DNA of 64,000 nt from assembly GCF_900141845.1 (NCBI RefSeq), contig NZ_FQZB01000007.1, positions 186,001 through 250,000 of the forward strand, read 5' to 3'. Under the pieces are notes generated by a model, which saw only the letters and a list, made by a program, of their open reading frames with translations, was not told the DNA's origin and made no database searches. The translations under genes and the position numbers were made by a program. This stretch comes from Clostridium cavendishii DSM 21758. GTDB lineage: Bacteria > Bacillota > Clostridia > Clostridiales > Clostridiaceae. Shown piece by piece: positions 8,733 through 17,542 of the stretch; position 1 is the first letter of the stretch; each line of letters opens with the position of its first letter.

Positions 8733-9642
8733 AGAGGCCTTATATTATGAGAGAAAGAATAACATGATATATTGTAAACTTTGTCCTCATAGATGTCATC
8801 TTTTGGAAGGTCAACTTGGAATTTGTCAAGTTAGAAAGGCTGAAAAACATAATAACAATGAACTTAAGCTATATACACTTAATTATGGAGCTATAACGTC
8901 TATAGCCTTGGATCCTATAGAAAAAAAGCCATTAAGCAAGTTTTATCCAGGCTCATATATAGTATCAGTAGGTTCTTTTGGATGTAATTTCAAATGTTCT
9001 TTCTGTCAGAATTATTCTATATCACAATATAAACCGGAGTATAAAGATATAAATAGTAAGGAGCTTTTAAAGTTAATTAATGATACTAAAGAAGAATATA
9101 AAAATATGAATATTATAGGTCTTGCATTCACATATAATGAACCATCAATTTGGTATGAATATATATTACAAACTTCTAAGTTTATAAAGGAAAATCAACC
9201 AGATTTAAAGATAGTTTTAGTTACAAATGGTTTTATAAATGAAGAACCACTTAAAGAGTTATTACCATATGTAGATGCTATGAATATAGACTTAAAAGGT
9301 GATGCTGAATATTATAAGCGGTTATGCTTTGGAAGATTAGAACCTGTATTAAATACAATAAAGGTAGCACATAGTCAAGGAGTACATATTGAAATAAGTA
9401 GTCTTTTGGTTCAAGATGAAAATACTTCGGTAGAAATAATTGAAGAAATAGGAGATTTTTTAAGTGAATTAGATAAAGACATCCCACTTCATATATCCAG
9501 ATATTTTCCAAATTATAAACTTTCTAATGAAGCTACAGATATTGTTCAAATTAGAAATGCTTATAAAAGTTTAAAAAGTAAATTAAATAATGTGTATGTT
9601 GGAAATGTAAGTAGAGAAGATTTAAAAAAAATTATTAAATAA
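8725..9642 (+). CDS. amrS: AmmeMemoRadiSam radical SAM enzyme
   Basis: A 305-residue PFL-activase-like radical SAM protein. The cluster motif is GCNFKCSFC (Cys87, Cys91, Cys94) and an extra N-terminal cysteine set is CKLCPHRC with Cys34 (17, 20, 24, 34), typical of this subfamily. LKGDAEYYKRLCFG and HISRYFPNYKL are further conserved stretches. The start at 8725 overlaps the upstream fusion gene by 8 bases; AAGGAGG directly abuts it, which is poor spacing. The family-typical EALYYE beginning still supports this start, probably by translational coupling. An alternative ATG at 8764 would lose that motif. Co-translation with the dioxygenase-AMMECR1 fusion supports a common complex or pathway. Confidence 0.88.
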   Translation: MIKEALYYERKNNMIYCKLCPHRCHLLEGQLGICQVRKAEKHNNNELKLYTLNYGAITSIALDPIEKKPLSKFYPGSYIVSVGSFGCNFKCSFCQNYSISQYKPEYKDINSKELLKLINDTKEEYKNMNIIGLAFTYNEPSIWYEYILQTSKFIKENQPDLKIVLVTNGFINEEPLKELLPYVDAMNIDLKGDAEYYKRLCFGRLEPVLNTIKVAHSQGVHIEISSLLVQDENTSVEIIEEIGDFLSELDKDIPLHISRYFPNYKLSNEATDIVQIRNAYKSLKSKLNNVYVGNVSREDLKKIIK

Positions 9643-9648
9643 ACATAT

Positions 9649-9687
9649 AAAAGCTAGAGTGTTTTTTGCTCTAGCTTTTGTATTTTT
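9649..9687 (+). terminator. Rho-independent terminator of the AmmeMemoRadiSam operon
   Basis: Perfect 11-bp stem AAAAGCTAGAG (9649-9659) with CTCTAGCTTTT (9669-9679), followed by GTATTTTTT. The rest of the spacer up to 10067 is AT-rich with no gene that I can support. Confidence 0.88.
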
Positions 9688-10067
9688 TGACGAATTGTAG
9701 TTTTTTGTTACCAAAATATAATTATGTTAATAAGAATAATAATTAGTATGAAAAGATTATGAAAATCTATATTATGTTAACTAAAAACAAATAAATGATT
9801 AAAAATTTTAGTCCACTATTATTTATTATGAAAATGTATGAAGATTAAAAATAGCAGAAAAAGAGTAATAAAAGTATTTTAAGGTGAATAAAGCAAATAA
9901 ATGTTAAAAAAAGATATGAATAAATTTAATAATAATGTTGAATTTAAGGGAAAAATAGTCATATTTTCAATAGACAATAAATGGTGAAAAGCTGAGTATT
10001 TTTAAGCACGTTCAAGATAAAATGTATTAAAATATAAAAATAGGGACAATTTGGAAGGAAGTGGCTT

Positions 10068-10096
10068 TTGCGAAAGAATGTGAAAGAGAGTATAAA
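10068..10096 (+). promoter_or_regulatory. Sigma-A promoter of luxEC
   Basis: TTGCGA (10068-10073), a 17-base spacer and TATAAA (10091-10096). The transcription start would fall inside the palindrome listed next, 30-40 bases before the luxE start. Confidence 0.65.
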
Positions 10097-10117
10097 TAAA
10101 CTGACTAGTCAGTTTAT
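10096..10117 (+). promoter_or_regulatory. 22-bp perfect palindrome, probable TetR-family operator
   Basis: Half-site ATAAACTGACT followed at once by its exact reverse complement AGTCAGTTTAT. It overlaps the end of the -10 box and the expected transcription start, so a bound protein would block transcription. The uninterrupted ACTGACTAGTCAGT core resembles operators of TetR/AcrR-family repressors, many of which bind acyl-CoA or lipids. No TetR gene lies in the window, so the regulator would act from elsewhere. Confidence 0.65.
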
Positions 10118-10137
10118 AATATTTGGGAGGTATAACT

Positions 10138-11271
10138 ATGGAAGATTTTTTTCAAGATTTTAAAGACAACTTGGTGGATCAATATACTAAATGTCCAGCC
10201 TATAAATTAATATGTGACAATCAGAATTTTGACCCAAGTGCTAATTTAATTTGTGAAAAAGATATAGAAAATGTTCCGTTTATTGCAACAACATTATTTA
10301 AAAAATCAGCAGATATATTCACACAATTATTAAGAGTACCAGTAGATACTATTGATAAGTGGACTGTTTCTAGTAGTACAAGTGGTGATCCAAGTATAGT
10401 AGGACGTCGTATGTGTGATCTTATGAAAATTAAGGAATTTACAACTCGTGATAAAAAAACTTTAGGATCTCCAAGTAATTATGATTGTGTATTTTACCCA
10501 GAGCCTGAAGCTATGAAAAAGCATAAAAGTGAAGTTATATGTGGAAAAAATACAGAATCATATATTGGCAATCTTTTAGATATATTTGAATTCAAAGACA
10601 GTACTATTTTCCTTATAAAAGCTGATGGAGACGAATTAAGTATAGATATAAATGAGTTTAAAGAATTCTTACTAGTTCATAATAATATGGAACATCATCT
10701 TTCTATAAGAGGGTCTACAATATTATTTTATAATGCAGTAAATATGCTTAAAGAAAAAATGCCACCATTAAATCTAGGTAAAAATGCTTTAATCCATACA
10801 GGAGGTGGTGGATGGGATGGTAAAAAGGGTACTTTAAGTATAGGGTCAGCTTTGAAGAGACAAGTATTTGTAGAAGAGATTTCTAGCTTTTTAGGAATAC
10901 CGCAAGAGAATTTTATTGATTCATATTCTTTTACAGAAAATTCTTTTCCTATAACAGGTCATTATTCGCCAGAGCATAAAGATTATCTTTTCCATGTTCC
11001 TAAATGGGGAAAGGTAATGATAAGAGATATTAAGACTTTAAAACCGCTTTATAATAAAGGGGATAAGGGTTTTATTCAGATGTTAAATGCATATGGAACA
11101 TCAACGTTTGCTGGAGCCTCAATTTTAGTTGATGATATTGGTGAAATAGTATCTCCTGATGAATGTCCAGCTTGCAAAGAAGGGTGTATGACTATAAAAA
11201 TCTTAGGCAGAGTTAAAGGGGCAGAAGCAAAAGGTTGTGGAGCAACTTTAAATGTAAGGAGTGAGGAATGA
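10138..11271 (+). CDS. luxE: LuxE-type acyl-protein synthetase
   Basis: A 377-residue ATP-dependent enzyme of the LuxE family (PF04443) that activates a fatty acid as acyl-AMP and transfers it to a protein thiol for reduction by LuxC. The AMP-binding loop is SSSTSGDPS and a second conserved glycine-rich stretch is HTGGGGWDGKKG. A Cys-rich C-terminus (DECPACKEGC) may bind metal. I set the start at ATG 10138 because GGGAGG lies 8 bases before it; an in-frame TTG at 10123 would put the ribosome site inside the gene. The stop overlaps luxC by 4 bases (ATGA). No luxA, luxB or luxD is present, so the aldehyde must serve another purpose. Confidence 0.88.
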   Translation: MEDFFQDFKDNLVDQYTKCPAYKLICDNQNFDPSANLICEKDIENVPFIATTLFKKSADIFTQLLRVPVDTIDKWTVSSSTSGDPSIVGRRMCDLMKIKEFTTRDKKTLGSPSNYDCVFYPEPEAMKKHKSEVICGKNTESYIGNLLDIFEFKDSTIFLIKADGDELSIDINEFKEFLLVHNNMEHHLSIRGSTILFYNAVNMLKEKMPPLNLGKNALIHTGGGGWDGKKGTLSIGSALKRQVFVEEISSFLGIPQENFIDSYSFTENSFPITGHYSPEHKDYLFHVPKWGKVMIRDIKTLKPLYNKGDKGFIQMLNAYGTSTFAGASILVDDIGEIVSPDECPACKEGCMTIKILGRVKGAEAKGCGATLNVRSEE

Positions 11272-12626
11272 TGAGAATAGACTATACTTGTGGTAATACA
11301 GCTTTATCAAAGAATATAAATGATATAAATCTTGAACTTAGATGCTCGAATGAAAAAGAGATTGTTGGGGAAATAGATAGACTTAAGTTTAACAAGAATA
11401 AGGTTCATGATATATCTGTTCAAGAAACTATAGATATTTTAGATAAGTGCGCAAAGCTATGGCTTGATAGGGAATATTCAAAAAAGCATATAGAAATTTT
11501 ATCGCATATATTAAATCAAAGTCAAGAACTTGTAACTTATGAGTTAGAGAATACAATGCAAATGTTATTAAGAGAGAATATAGAAAAGATAATAATAGAA
11601 GAACTTGGTCATGTTGATGTTTTAGACAAATGGATTAAAACAAGCTATGGAGAGGTTCATAGACAGCCAAGAGGGGTTATGTTTCATAATATTTCAGGTA
11701 ATGCTTTTGTAGTAATTCCTATAAGTATATCAATGGGGTTATTGTCTAAAAACTGTAATTTAGTTAAGGTATCTGGAGATGAACCGTATTTTGCATATGC
11801 ATTTTATGAAAGTTTATGTGAAGTAGATCCAAAGATAAAAGACAGATTATCAGTTTTATATTTTAATAGTGACAATTCAGAGATATATGAAACTATAGTT
11901 AAGAAAACAGACTGTGTTATACATTGGGGGGGAGAATATTCAGGAAAGATAATGGCGGAGCTTTGTGCTAAGTATAATTCTCATTTAATAATGCATGGAG
12001 CAAAGATTAGTTTTGAGGTTATAGATAAAATAGATAGTATAGAAAAAACTGCAGAGGCTGTTGCTAAGGATGTAATTTGTTGGGAACAAAAGGCATGTCT
12101 ATCACCTAGAATTGTTTTTGTTAATAATGAAATTGATATTAAGATATTAGCAAGTACAATAGCTGATAATTTGAAAAAGTTTAACACTGTATTACCAAAA
12201 GAATATCTAAATCCTTGGAGCTCTATGAAAATTATACAAGATAGACAATATTGTCTTCTTAAGTATGGAATAAAAAAGAATGATGATGTAAAAGTCTATT
12301 CATCAAATAATGCAGATTATACTGTTATTTTAAATAACAAAATGCCAGATAAAGAGGATATTGATAGATGCTTCAATAGGTTTATATTTGTTTGTCCGTA
12401 CGAAGATAGTAGTAAGGTTCATGAGTATGTTGAAAAAAATTTAAAACAATACCTACAAACTATGGGGTATAGTGGAATAGATAATGAATTTATAGAGAAG
12501 ATGACATTATTAGGTGTAAATATAGTAACTAAGCCTGGAGAGATGCCATTACACTATCCTGGAACTTCTCATGATGGTATCCATAATTTGCATGAGATGA
12601 CATTTGTAGTTAGTAAACAGCTTTAA
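11268..12626 (+). CDS. luxC: LuxC-type acyl-CoA/acyl-protein reductase
   Basis: A 452-residue NADPH-dependent fatty acyl reductase (PF05893) related to aldehyde dehydrogenases. The catalytic cysteine is Cys277 in WEQKACLSPR. Other family stretches are GEVHRQPRGVMFHNISGNAF and IHWGGEYSG, with a C-terminal GTSHDGIHNLHEMTFV. It is translationally coupled to LuxE (ATGATG at 11268; either ATG could be used). With LuxE it should turn free fatty acid or an acyl-CoA/ACP pool into fatty aldehyde. The operon holds only these two genes; a secreted lipase-like gene follows 128 bases later and might share the biology but is separated by a hairpin. Confidence 0.88.
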   Translation: MMRIDYTCGNTALSKNINDINLELRCSNEKEIVGEIDRLKFNKNKVHDISVQETIDILDKCAKLWLDREYSKKHIEILSHILNQSQELVTYELENTMQMLLRENIEKIIIEELGHVDVLDKWIKTSYGEVHRQPRGVMFHNISGNAFVVIPISISMGLLSKNCNLVKVSGDEPYFAYAFYESLCEVDPKIKDRLSVLYFNSDNSEIYETIVKKTDCVIHWGGEYSGKIMAELCAKYNSHLIMHGAKISFEVIDKIDSIEKTAEAVAKDVICWEQKACLSPRIVFVNNEIDIKILASTIADNLKKFNTVLPKEYLNPWSSMKIIQDRQYCLLKYGIKKNDDVKVYSSNNADYTVILNNKMPDKEDIDRCFNRFIFVCPYEDSSKVHEYVEKNLKQYLQTMGYSGIDNEFIEKMTLLGVNIVTKPGEMPLHYPGTSHDGIHNLHEMTFVVSKQL

Positions 12627-12640
12627 TACTAATGAATTTT

Positions 12641-12683
12641 TAGTTTCAACTATACTATAGTAAATACAGTATAGCTGAAACTA
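12641..12683 (+). terminator. Hairpin after luxC
   Basis: TAGTTTCA (12641-12648) with TGAAACTA (12676-12683), extended inward by CTATACT with AGTATAG. The stem is strong, but the following bases are A-rich rather than T-rich. It may be a terminator or a leader structure of the next gene. Confidence 0.5.
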
Positions 12684-12754
12684 AAACTAAAAACTTATTT
12701 AATAAATGGATAGAACATCAAAAAAATAATAACATTTCAATGTGGGGTGGGTTA

Positions 12755-14188
12755 ATGAAACAAAAGGGAATATTAAGGACTATAAGTTTAATAATAACTT
12801 TGGTTTTATTTTGTACCTTTAATACAAATATAGTCTATGCACAAGAGAATGAAGAATATTATAAGAAGTCAATTAATCAAAAGTGTATTAATTTAGATTG
12901 GGCGAAATTAAGTTGGGATGATTTGGACTGGAGCAAGTTAGATTATGGTATCTATTGGTATGGTATGGGAAACAAGCCATATAAGTTCATTCCAAACCAA
13001 GTTAATCCTGCATTTGATCCATCAAAGCCTACAATTATATATGTTCATGGATGGCAGCCAGATTATTCAATAATTAAACATAGAGAATCATTTTATTTTT
13101 ATGGTAAGAATTCTGCTGATGAATGGATAAAGAATGGATGGAATGTAGGTGTTTTTTATTGGAATCAATTTTCAGATGAAATTAATGTAGAAGATGCAGA
13201 GGCAAAGATATGGACAATAAATTCAGATAAAGGAATGAGATGGAGAAAAGGTGATGGAACATATGATTCTTCTAATGTTATAAGGAAGAATGCAGCAGAA
13301 CTTTTTTATGATGAATATGTAAAAGCATTAAATGGATATAAAGGCAATGAGATAAGAATAGCAGGACACTCATTAGGAAGTCAAATGACTATAAGACTTA
13401 CAAAATTAATAAGTGATAATGTAGATAAGGGTAATATTTCTCATGAATTATTACCATCTAGAGTTGCTTTGTTAGATCCTTATTTCTCGAATTTAGGGAA
13501 AAGTTATATAAACAATAAATGGACAGGCGATGTTGCTAGTGATTATATAGAAAAATTAATAAAGGATAAAAACATTCCTTTTGAGTTTTATAAGTCATCT
13601 GCATTAACAGGTGGAATAACAGGTGATGAAAATTTCAAATTACGAGAAATGTGTGCATATACAGAAATAAGACCTTTATTTCATATACAGGCTCAGCAAA
13701 TAGAAAAGCATTATGATGGAAAATATAACTATTTTTGCTCTTATGAAGGCAAACCGCCGATTGAATATGTAGGGTTAACTCCAACAGGCAATGTAGCTGC
13801 ATCTTCAAAAACGCCAACACTTAGAATTGCTGAAATGATGGGGGGAAAATATTACTGGAGACAATTAAGCGGAAGATATACTGAGGCTTCAAGTGATGAT
13901 ACTTATCAAAGAATTTCAAGATTCATAAGTACTGTATCAGTTTCTGAGTTAGAGCTTGATAAAAGTAATACTAATTTAAAAGTTGGACAGTATATTAATA
14001 TAAAGGCTAATATAAAACCTACTAATGCTACAAATAAAATAGTTCTTTGGTCATCTTCAGATGATAGTATAGCTAAAGTATGTGTAGATGGACAAGTAAA
14101 AGGAGTAGGAGTAGGTACAGCTAACATAAAATGTATAACAGCTGACGGAAATATAGAAAAAGTTTGCAAAGTTAATGTAACAAAATAA
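12755..14188 (+). CDS. Secreted lipase-like alpha/beta hydrolase with Big_2 domain
   Basis: A 477-residue secreted protein. ATG 12755 follows GGGGTGGG at normal spacing; an ATG at 12740 would include that ribosome site. A signal peptide (KQKGILRTISLIITLVLFC, cleaved near YAQ) leads into a pancreatic-lipase-like hydrolase: oxyanion-loop motif IIYVHGWQPD near 95 and nucleophile elbow AGHSLGSQ, giving catalytic Ser in G-H-S-L-G. A plausible Asp is in ALLDPYF. Residues about 395-477 are a bacterial immunoglobulin-like Big_2 domain (VSELELDKSNTNLKVGQ, WSSSDDSIAKV). It likely acts on extracellular lipids at or outside the cell wall; substrate unknown. Confidence 0.78.
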   Translation: MKQKGILRTISLIITLVLFCTFNTNIVYAQENEEYYKKSINQKCINLDWAKLSWDDLDWSKLDYGIYWYGMGNKPYKFIPNQVNPAFDPSKPTIIYVHGWQPDYSIIKHRESFYFYGKNSADEWIKNGWNVGVFYWNQFSDEINVEDAEAKIWTINSDKGMRWRKGDGTYDSSNVIRKNAAELFYDEYVKALNGYKGNEIRIAGHSLGSQMTIRLTKLISDNVDKGNISHELLPSRVALLDPYFSNLGKSYINNKWTGDVASDYIEKLIKDKNIPFEFYKSSALTGGITGDENFKLREMCAYTEIRPLFHIQAQQIEKHYDGKYNYFCSYEGKPPIEYVGLTPTGNVAASSKTPTLRIAEMMGGKYYWRQLSGRYTEASSDDTYQRISRFISTVSVSELELDKSNTNLKVGQYINIKANIKPTNATNKIVLWSSSDDSIAKVCVDGQVKGVGVGTANIKCITADGNIEKVCKVNVTK

Positions 14189-14205
14189 TTTTAATAATAA
14201 ATTTG

Positions 14206-14239
14206 AAGAGGTAAATCTATTTTAATAGGAGTACCTCTT
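14206..14239 (+). terminator. Terminator of the lipase-like gene
   Basis: AAGAGGTA (14206-14213) pairs with TACCTCTT (14232-14239), followed by TATTTGGTGTTT. Confidence 0.6.
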
Positions 14240-14526
14240 TATTTGGTGTTTACAAAATAATAGATTTTGAAGAAAGAAAAATGATATTTGTATAGTTACA
14301 TAAACAATCCTCAAATTGGTAATATTATAAAACATAGTAATTATTAAAGAAGAACATCTCAATTGAGCATAATATATGATAAAATTATGAATATAATATA
14401 TATTGTAAGTTAAAGTAATATAATTCATATTAATCAAATATAGAATTTTAATTGTAACATATATATTAAATTTGGAACTGATTTATGTTCTTTAATTATT
14501 AGACACTGTAGAAGGGGGCTTTAAAT
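14240..14526. other. AT-rich spacer without a gene
   Basis: Leader of the next methyltransferase gene. I see no open frame with a ribosome site, no strong palindrome and no recognisable RNA. A GAAGGGGG ribosome site lies just before 14527. Confidence 0.5.
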
Positions 14527-15138
14527 ATGAGTTTTGATGATTATGCAAAAAATTGGGATACAGATAAAAGAATTAATAGAGCTAAAATAATATCAAAGGA
14601 GATAATCGATTTAATCGATATAAATAACACTTCAACTGCTATGGAGTTTGGGTGTGGTACTGGACTTATAAGTTTTAATCTATATGATAAGTTTAAAAAT
14701 ATTACTTTAATTGATTCATCTAAGGGAATGATAGATGTACTTAATTCAAAAATTCATGAATATAAGGTAGGTAATATGATTCCTCTCAAATTAGATATAT
14801 TTAATGAGGAAGCGTTAGACAAAACATTTGATGTTATTTACAATTCAATGGTACTTCATCATATTAAGGATACACAAGTTATAATAAAGAGATTTTATGA
14901 GTTAATTAATAAAGATGGATACTTATGTATAGTAGATTTAAATGAAGAGGATGGTAAATTTCATAAAGAATATCCAGATTTTGATGGGCATAATGGGTTT
15001 AATCAAGAGAAGCTTAAGGGGATTTTGAGTAGTGAGGGGTTTAGGGATATAGAATCAAAAACTTTCTTTTATGATAAGAAAATTATAGATGGAGAAGAGG
15101 TTAATTATTCTTTATTTTTAATTAAGGCGAAAAAGTAA
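14527..15138 (+). CDS. Class I SAM-dependent methyltransferase
   Basis: A 203-residue soluble methyltransferase. Motif I is AMEFGCGTGLISFNLY near residue 38, the acidic loop LIDSSKGMIDVL follows, then DVIYNSMVLHHIKDT (motif IV region) and GYLCIVDLNEEDG (post motif). The order fits the UbiE/Methyltransf_11 type. Substrate not predictable. It reads in the same direction as a second, distinct methyltransferase 169 bases downstream. The two differ in length and motif I (EFGCGTG versus DLGCGTG), so they are not a recent duplication. Confidence 0.85.
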   Translation: MSFDDYAKNWDTDKRINRAKIISKEIIDLIDINNTSTAMEFGCGTGLISFNLYDKFKNITLIDSSKGMIDVLNSKIHEYKVGNMIPLKLDIFNEEALDKTFDVIYNSMVLHHIKDTQVIIKRFYELINKDGYLCIVDLNEEDGKFHKEYPDFDGHNGFNQEKLKGILSSEGFRDIESKTFFYDKKIIDGEEVNYSLFLIKAKK

Positions 15139-15307
15139 TAGAAACAGTCTTAATGTAAATTGTAGATTTAAAATATAAACATAATATTAAAAAGGTAGTT
15201 ATAACTCATCTTTATTTATGAAATGTTTTTTAGATTGTTGTTAAATTTCAGATAGGAATATAATAAATAGTGGGCAACTTAAAAACATTGATTAGAGGTG
15301 ATTCTAT

Positions 15308-15964
15308 ATGAATTTAGAAAAAATGAATAGTTTTTTTAATACTAGGGTTAATGAGTATGAGGAACATATGATGAATTATGTAGATGGAGCAGATAAATAT
15401 TATGTTGAAACTGCAAAGTTAATACCAAAAGTAAACGGAATAAATATACTTGATTTAGGCTGTGGGACAGGCCTAGAGTTAGATGAAATTTTTAAACGTA
15501 ATCCAACAGTTAAGGTTAAGGGTGTTGATTTATCTCAAAATATGCTAGAAAAAATAAAGGAAAAGCATAGTGATAAATTAGAACAGTTAGATTTAATTAT
15601 AGATAGTTATTTTAATTATGATATGGGAGATGCTATTTTTGATGTTGCATTGTCAGTGCAGACACTTCATCATTTTACACATGAAGAAAAAATAGGTTTA
15701 TATAAGAAGATTTTTAAAAGCTTAAAGCAAGAAGGTTTTTATATTGAAACTGATTATATGGCTCCAACTCAAGAATATGAAGATTACTATTTTAGTGAAA
15801 ATAAAAGAATTCGTAAGGAATTAGGGATAACGGAAGGTTTTTATCACTATGATACTCCATGTACTGTAAAGAATCAAACACAAATGCTTCATAAGGTAGG
15901 TTTCAAAACAGTAGAAAAAATTTGGCAATACGAGAATACAGTTATTTTGTTAGCCAAAAAGTAG
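15308..15964 (+). CDS. Class I SAM-dependent methyltransferase
   Basis: A 218-residue soluble methyltransferase. Motif I NILDLGCGTGLELDEI near residue 47, acidic loop VKGVDLSQNML, motif IV region DVALSVQTLHHFTHEEK, and GFYIETDYMAPTQEYEDYYF after it. The ETDYMAP...YYF stretch is characteristic of a Firmicute methyltransferase group of unknown substrate. The start follows TTAGAGGTGATTCTAT. A hairpin terminator closes the gene at 16032. Confidence 0.85.
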   Translation: MNLEKMNSFFNTRVNEYEEHMMNYVDGADKYYVETAKLIPKVNGINILDLGCGTGLELDEIFKRNPTVKVKGVDLSQNMLEKIKEKHSDKLEQLDLIIDSYFNYDMGDAIFDVALSVQTLHHFTHEEKIGLYKKIFKSLKQEGFYIETDYMAPTQEYEDYYFSENKRIRKELGITEGFYHYDTPCTVKNQTQMLHKVGFKTVEKIWQYENTVILLAKK

Positions 15965-16031
15965 AAAGAGAATTTTTATTGTTATGCTAAAGTAATAAAA
16001 AATATTTAATGTTATTATATTATTTAATGGT

Positions 16032-16070
16032 GACACAGTTAATCTATTTAGATTTTCTGTGTCTTATTTT
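16032..16070 (+). terminator. Rho-independent terminator
   Basis: GACACAG (16032-16038) with CTGTGTC (16057-16063), an inner AATCTA/TAGATT pairing, then TTATTTTT. Confidence 0.82.
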
Positions 16071-16238
16071 TGATTAATATATAATTTAAGTTTTTTATCC
16101 TTAATGTATTTACAAAATAAAGTTTAATATTAAAGTAGCTATGAAAAAGTAGATATATATAGATTTTAATTAAATGTAATTATATGATATAATATGAAAT
16201 ATATACTATATAAACATTAAAAAGGAAGTGGAGAAAGT

Positions 16239-16727
16239 ATGAGAAATATAAAAAAAAGTATTGTTGGATTATTAATTATGTCAATAGTTATCGCGGCAAC
16301 CTCAGTTTATGCGTATGGAACAACATATAAGTATGATGATTTAGACAGGCTTATTGAGGTTTGTAATGATGATGGATCAAGAATAATTTATACATATGAT
16401 GAAGCAGGAAATATAACAAGTATTGAGAGTATACCCCCACAGGTAGAATTAAAAGAAATATTGTTTGATAAGCAAATTTATAACGTAGATTCAGGCGGAG
16501 AGGGTAGTATCATAGTGACAGCTCTTTATTCAGATGGTAGTAAAAAAGATGTTACTAATAAGGCTGTTTATATGTCATCCAACCCAGAAATAGCAATTGT
16601 TACGAATGAAGGGAAAATTGAGAAACGTAGAATAGGTCAAACTACTGTTACTGCAAGCTATTTTGGGGTAAAAAGCAATTGTATAATTAATGTTCTTGAT
16701 GGGACAACACAAATCTCTTTAAATTAA
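16239..16727 (+). CDS. Short secreted protein with one YD repeat and a Big_2-like domain
   Basis: A 162-residue exported protein. The signal peptide is KKSIVGLLIMSIVIAATSVYA. Residues 30-60 form one Rhs-type YD repeat (YKYDDLDRL, YTYDEAGNI). Residues about 68-155 resemble an immunoglobulin-like Big_2 domain (LKEILFDKQIYNVDSGGEG, VTASYFG). The architecture is like the beginning of a wall-associated Rhs/WapA protein reduced to one repeat. It has its own ribosome site (AAGGAAGTGG) and its own terminator, so it could be a functional small surface protein or the stump of a collapsed Rhs gene. The decayed toxin tip downstream favours the second reading. Confidence 0.7.
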   Translation: MRNIKKSIVGLLIMSIVIAATSVYAYGTTYKYDDLDRLIEVCNDDGSRIIYTYDEAGNITSIESIPPQVELKEILFDKQIYNVDSGGEGSIIVTALYSDGSKKDVTNKAVYMSSNPEIAIVTNEGKIEKRRIGQTTVTASYFGVKSNCIINVLDGTTQISLN

Positions 16728-16742
16728 TTATAATTGAGTGAT

Positions 16743-16806
16743 ATGCTCCCTTTATAGGAGACAGTTAAAATAATAAAACTGTTGCTATGAAGGGAGTATT
16801 TTATTA
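16743..16806 (+). terminator. Long hairpin terminator
   Basis: ATGCTCCCTT and ATAG...ACAGTT on the left pair with AACTGT...CTAT and AAGGGAGTAT on the right, with an A/T loop near 16770. TTATTA follows. It separates the short YD protein from the toxin remnant. Confidence 0.7.
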
Positions 16807-16824
16807 ATAAGCTACAAAAATTAA

Positions 16825-17531
16825 GTACCTATTAAAACACTTGCAAGTTTAAGATTTGCATGTGCAGCACTTTCTTTTGGGGTATATTAGCTACAGCAAA
16901 ATGGGGGTCAACAGCTTTTAAAGAGTCTAAGATGTACGTGAGATTAACAGAAAGATTTCAGACTTTTGCTAAAGAGTCGTTACATTGGACGAAAAAAGGT
17001 TATATTAATTTTAGTGAAATGTTCCGTCTAGGTGAAAACGAGGCTAAGTGGGTTACACAAGCTGAAACTAAATATGTTTATAATATGGTAGAAAATCCTG
17101 GACCTTTATCTGAAATGAGGGGAAATCTTGCATCAAATTTTATAAGTAGTAAATATAATGTAAAAGTTTTAGATGAAGATATAATTTTATATCGCTCAGG
17201 AAAAAAAGGAGGACTAATAATTCCAGGACAAGAGCAAAATGTACTTAGACAATGTTTTACTAGAGAGCCGGTAGAATCAGCAGTTAAAGTATGAATAGAT
17301 TCTGCTGTTAAGCCTCAATGGATAAACCCCAAAACAGGAGTATTAACAGGTACTTCACCATTAGAATCAACTTATTCAATAAGAATCCCTAAAGGAACAA
17401 CTATATATGAAGGTCCAGTTGGATATCAAGGAGGTTGTTATTTAGGTGGAGAAGGCTGTAATCAAATTTTTATTTCTGAACCATGGAAGATAAAAGGAGT
17501 ACAACCTATAAGCAAGACACCAATACGTTAG
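16825..17531 (+). pseudogene. Decayed C-terminal tip of a polymorphic (Rhs/WapA-type) toxin
   Basis: The reading frame starts without ATG or ribosome site as VPIKTLASLRFACAALSFGV. It must shift one base near 16880 to continue as LATAKWGSTAFKESK, runs to an in-frame TGA at 17292, and then continues in the same frame as IDSAVKPQWINPKTGVLTG to TAG 17529. The last part contains LYRSGKKGG, ESTYSIRIPKGTTIYEGPVG and NQIFISEPWKI. The Arg (LYR), S-T-Y-S and Q-x-F-I arrangement loosely recalls ADP-ribosyltransferase-like toxin tips, but I cannot name the family. At least two disabling changes and no start make it inactive. It ends 11 bases before the immunity-like gene. Confidence 0.72.
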
Positions 17532-17542
17532 GAGGAGTTTTA

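Noticed and set aside
10138..12626. A complete bioluminescence operon
   Set aside because: There are no luxA/luxB flavin monooxygenase genes and no luxD in the window; only the reductase half is present.
14527..15964. Tandem duplication of methyltransferase genes
   Set aside because: Lengths and sequence outside motif I differ clearly; they are separate members of the same broad superfamily.
16825..17531. Functional toxin translated through programmed frameshift and stop read-through
   Set aside because: There is no start codon or ribosome site and no slippery or stimulatory structure at the breaks; decay is the simpler explanation.
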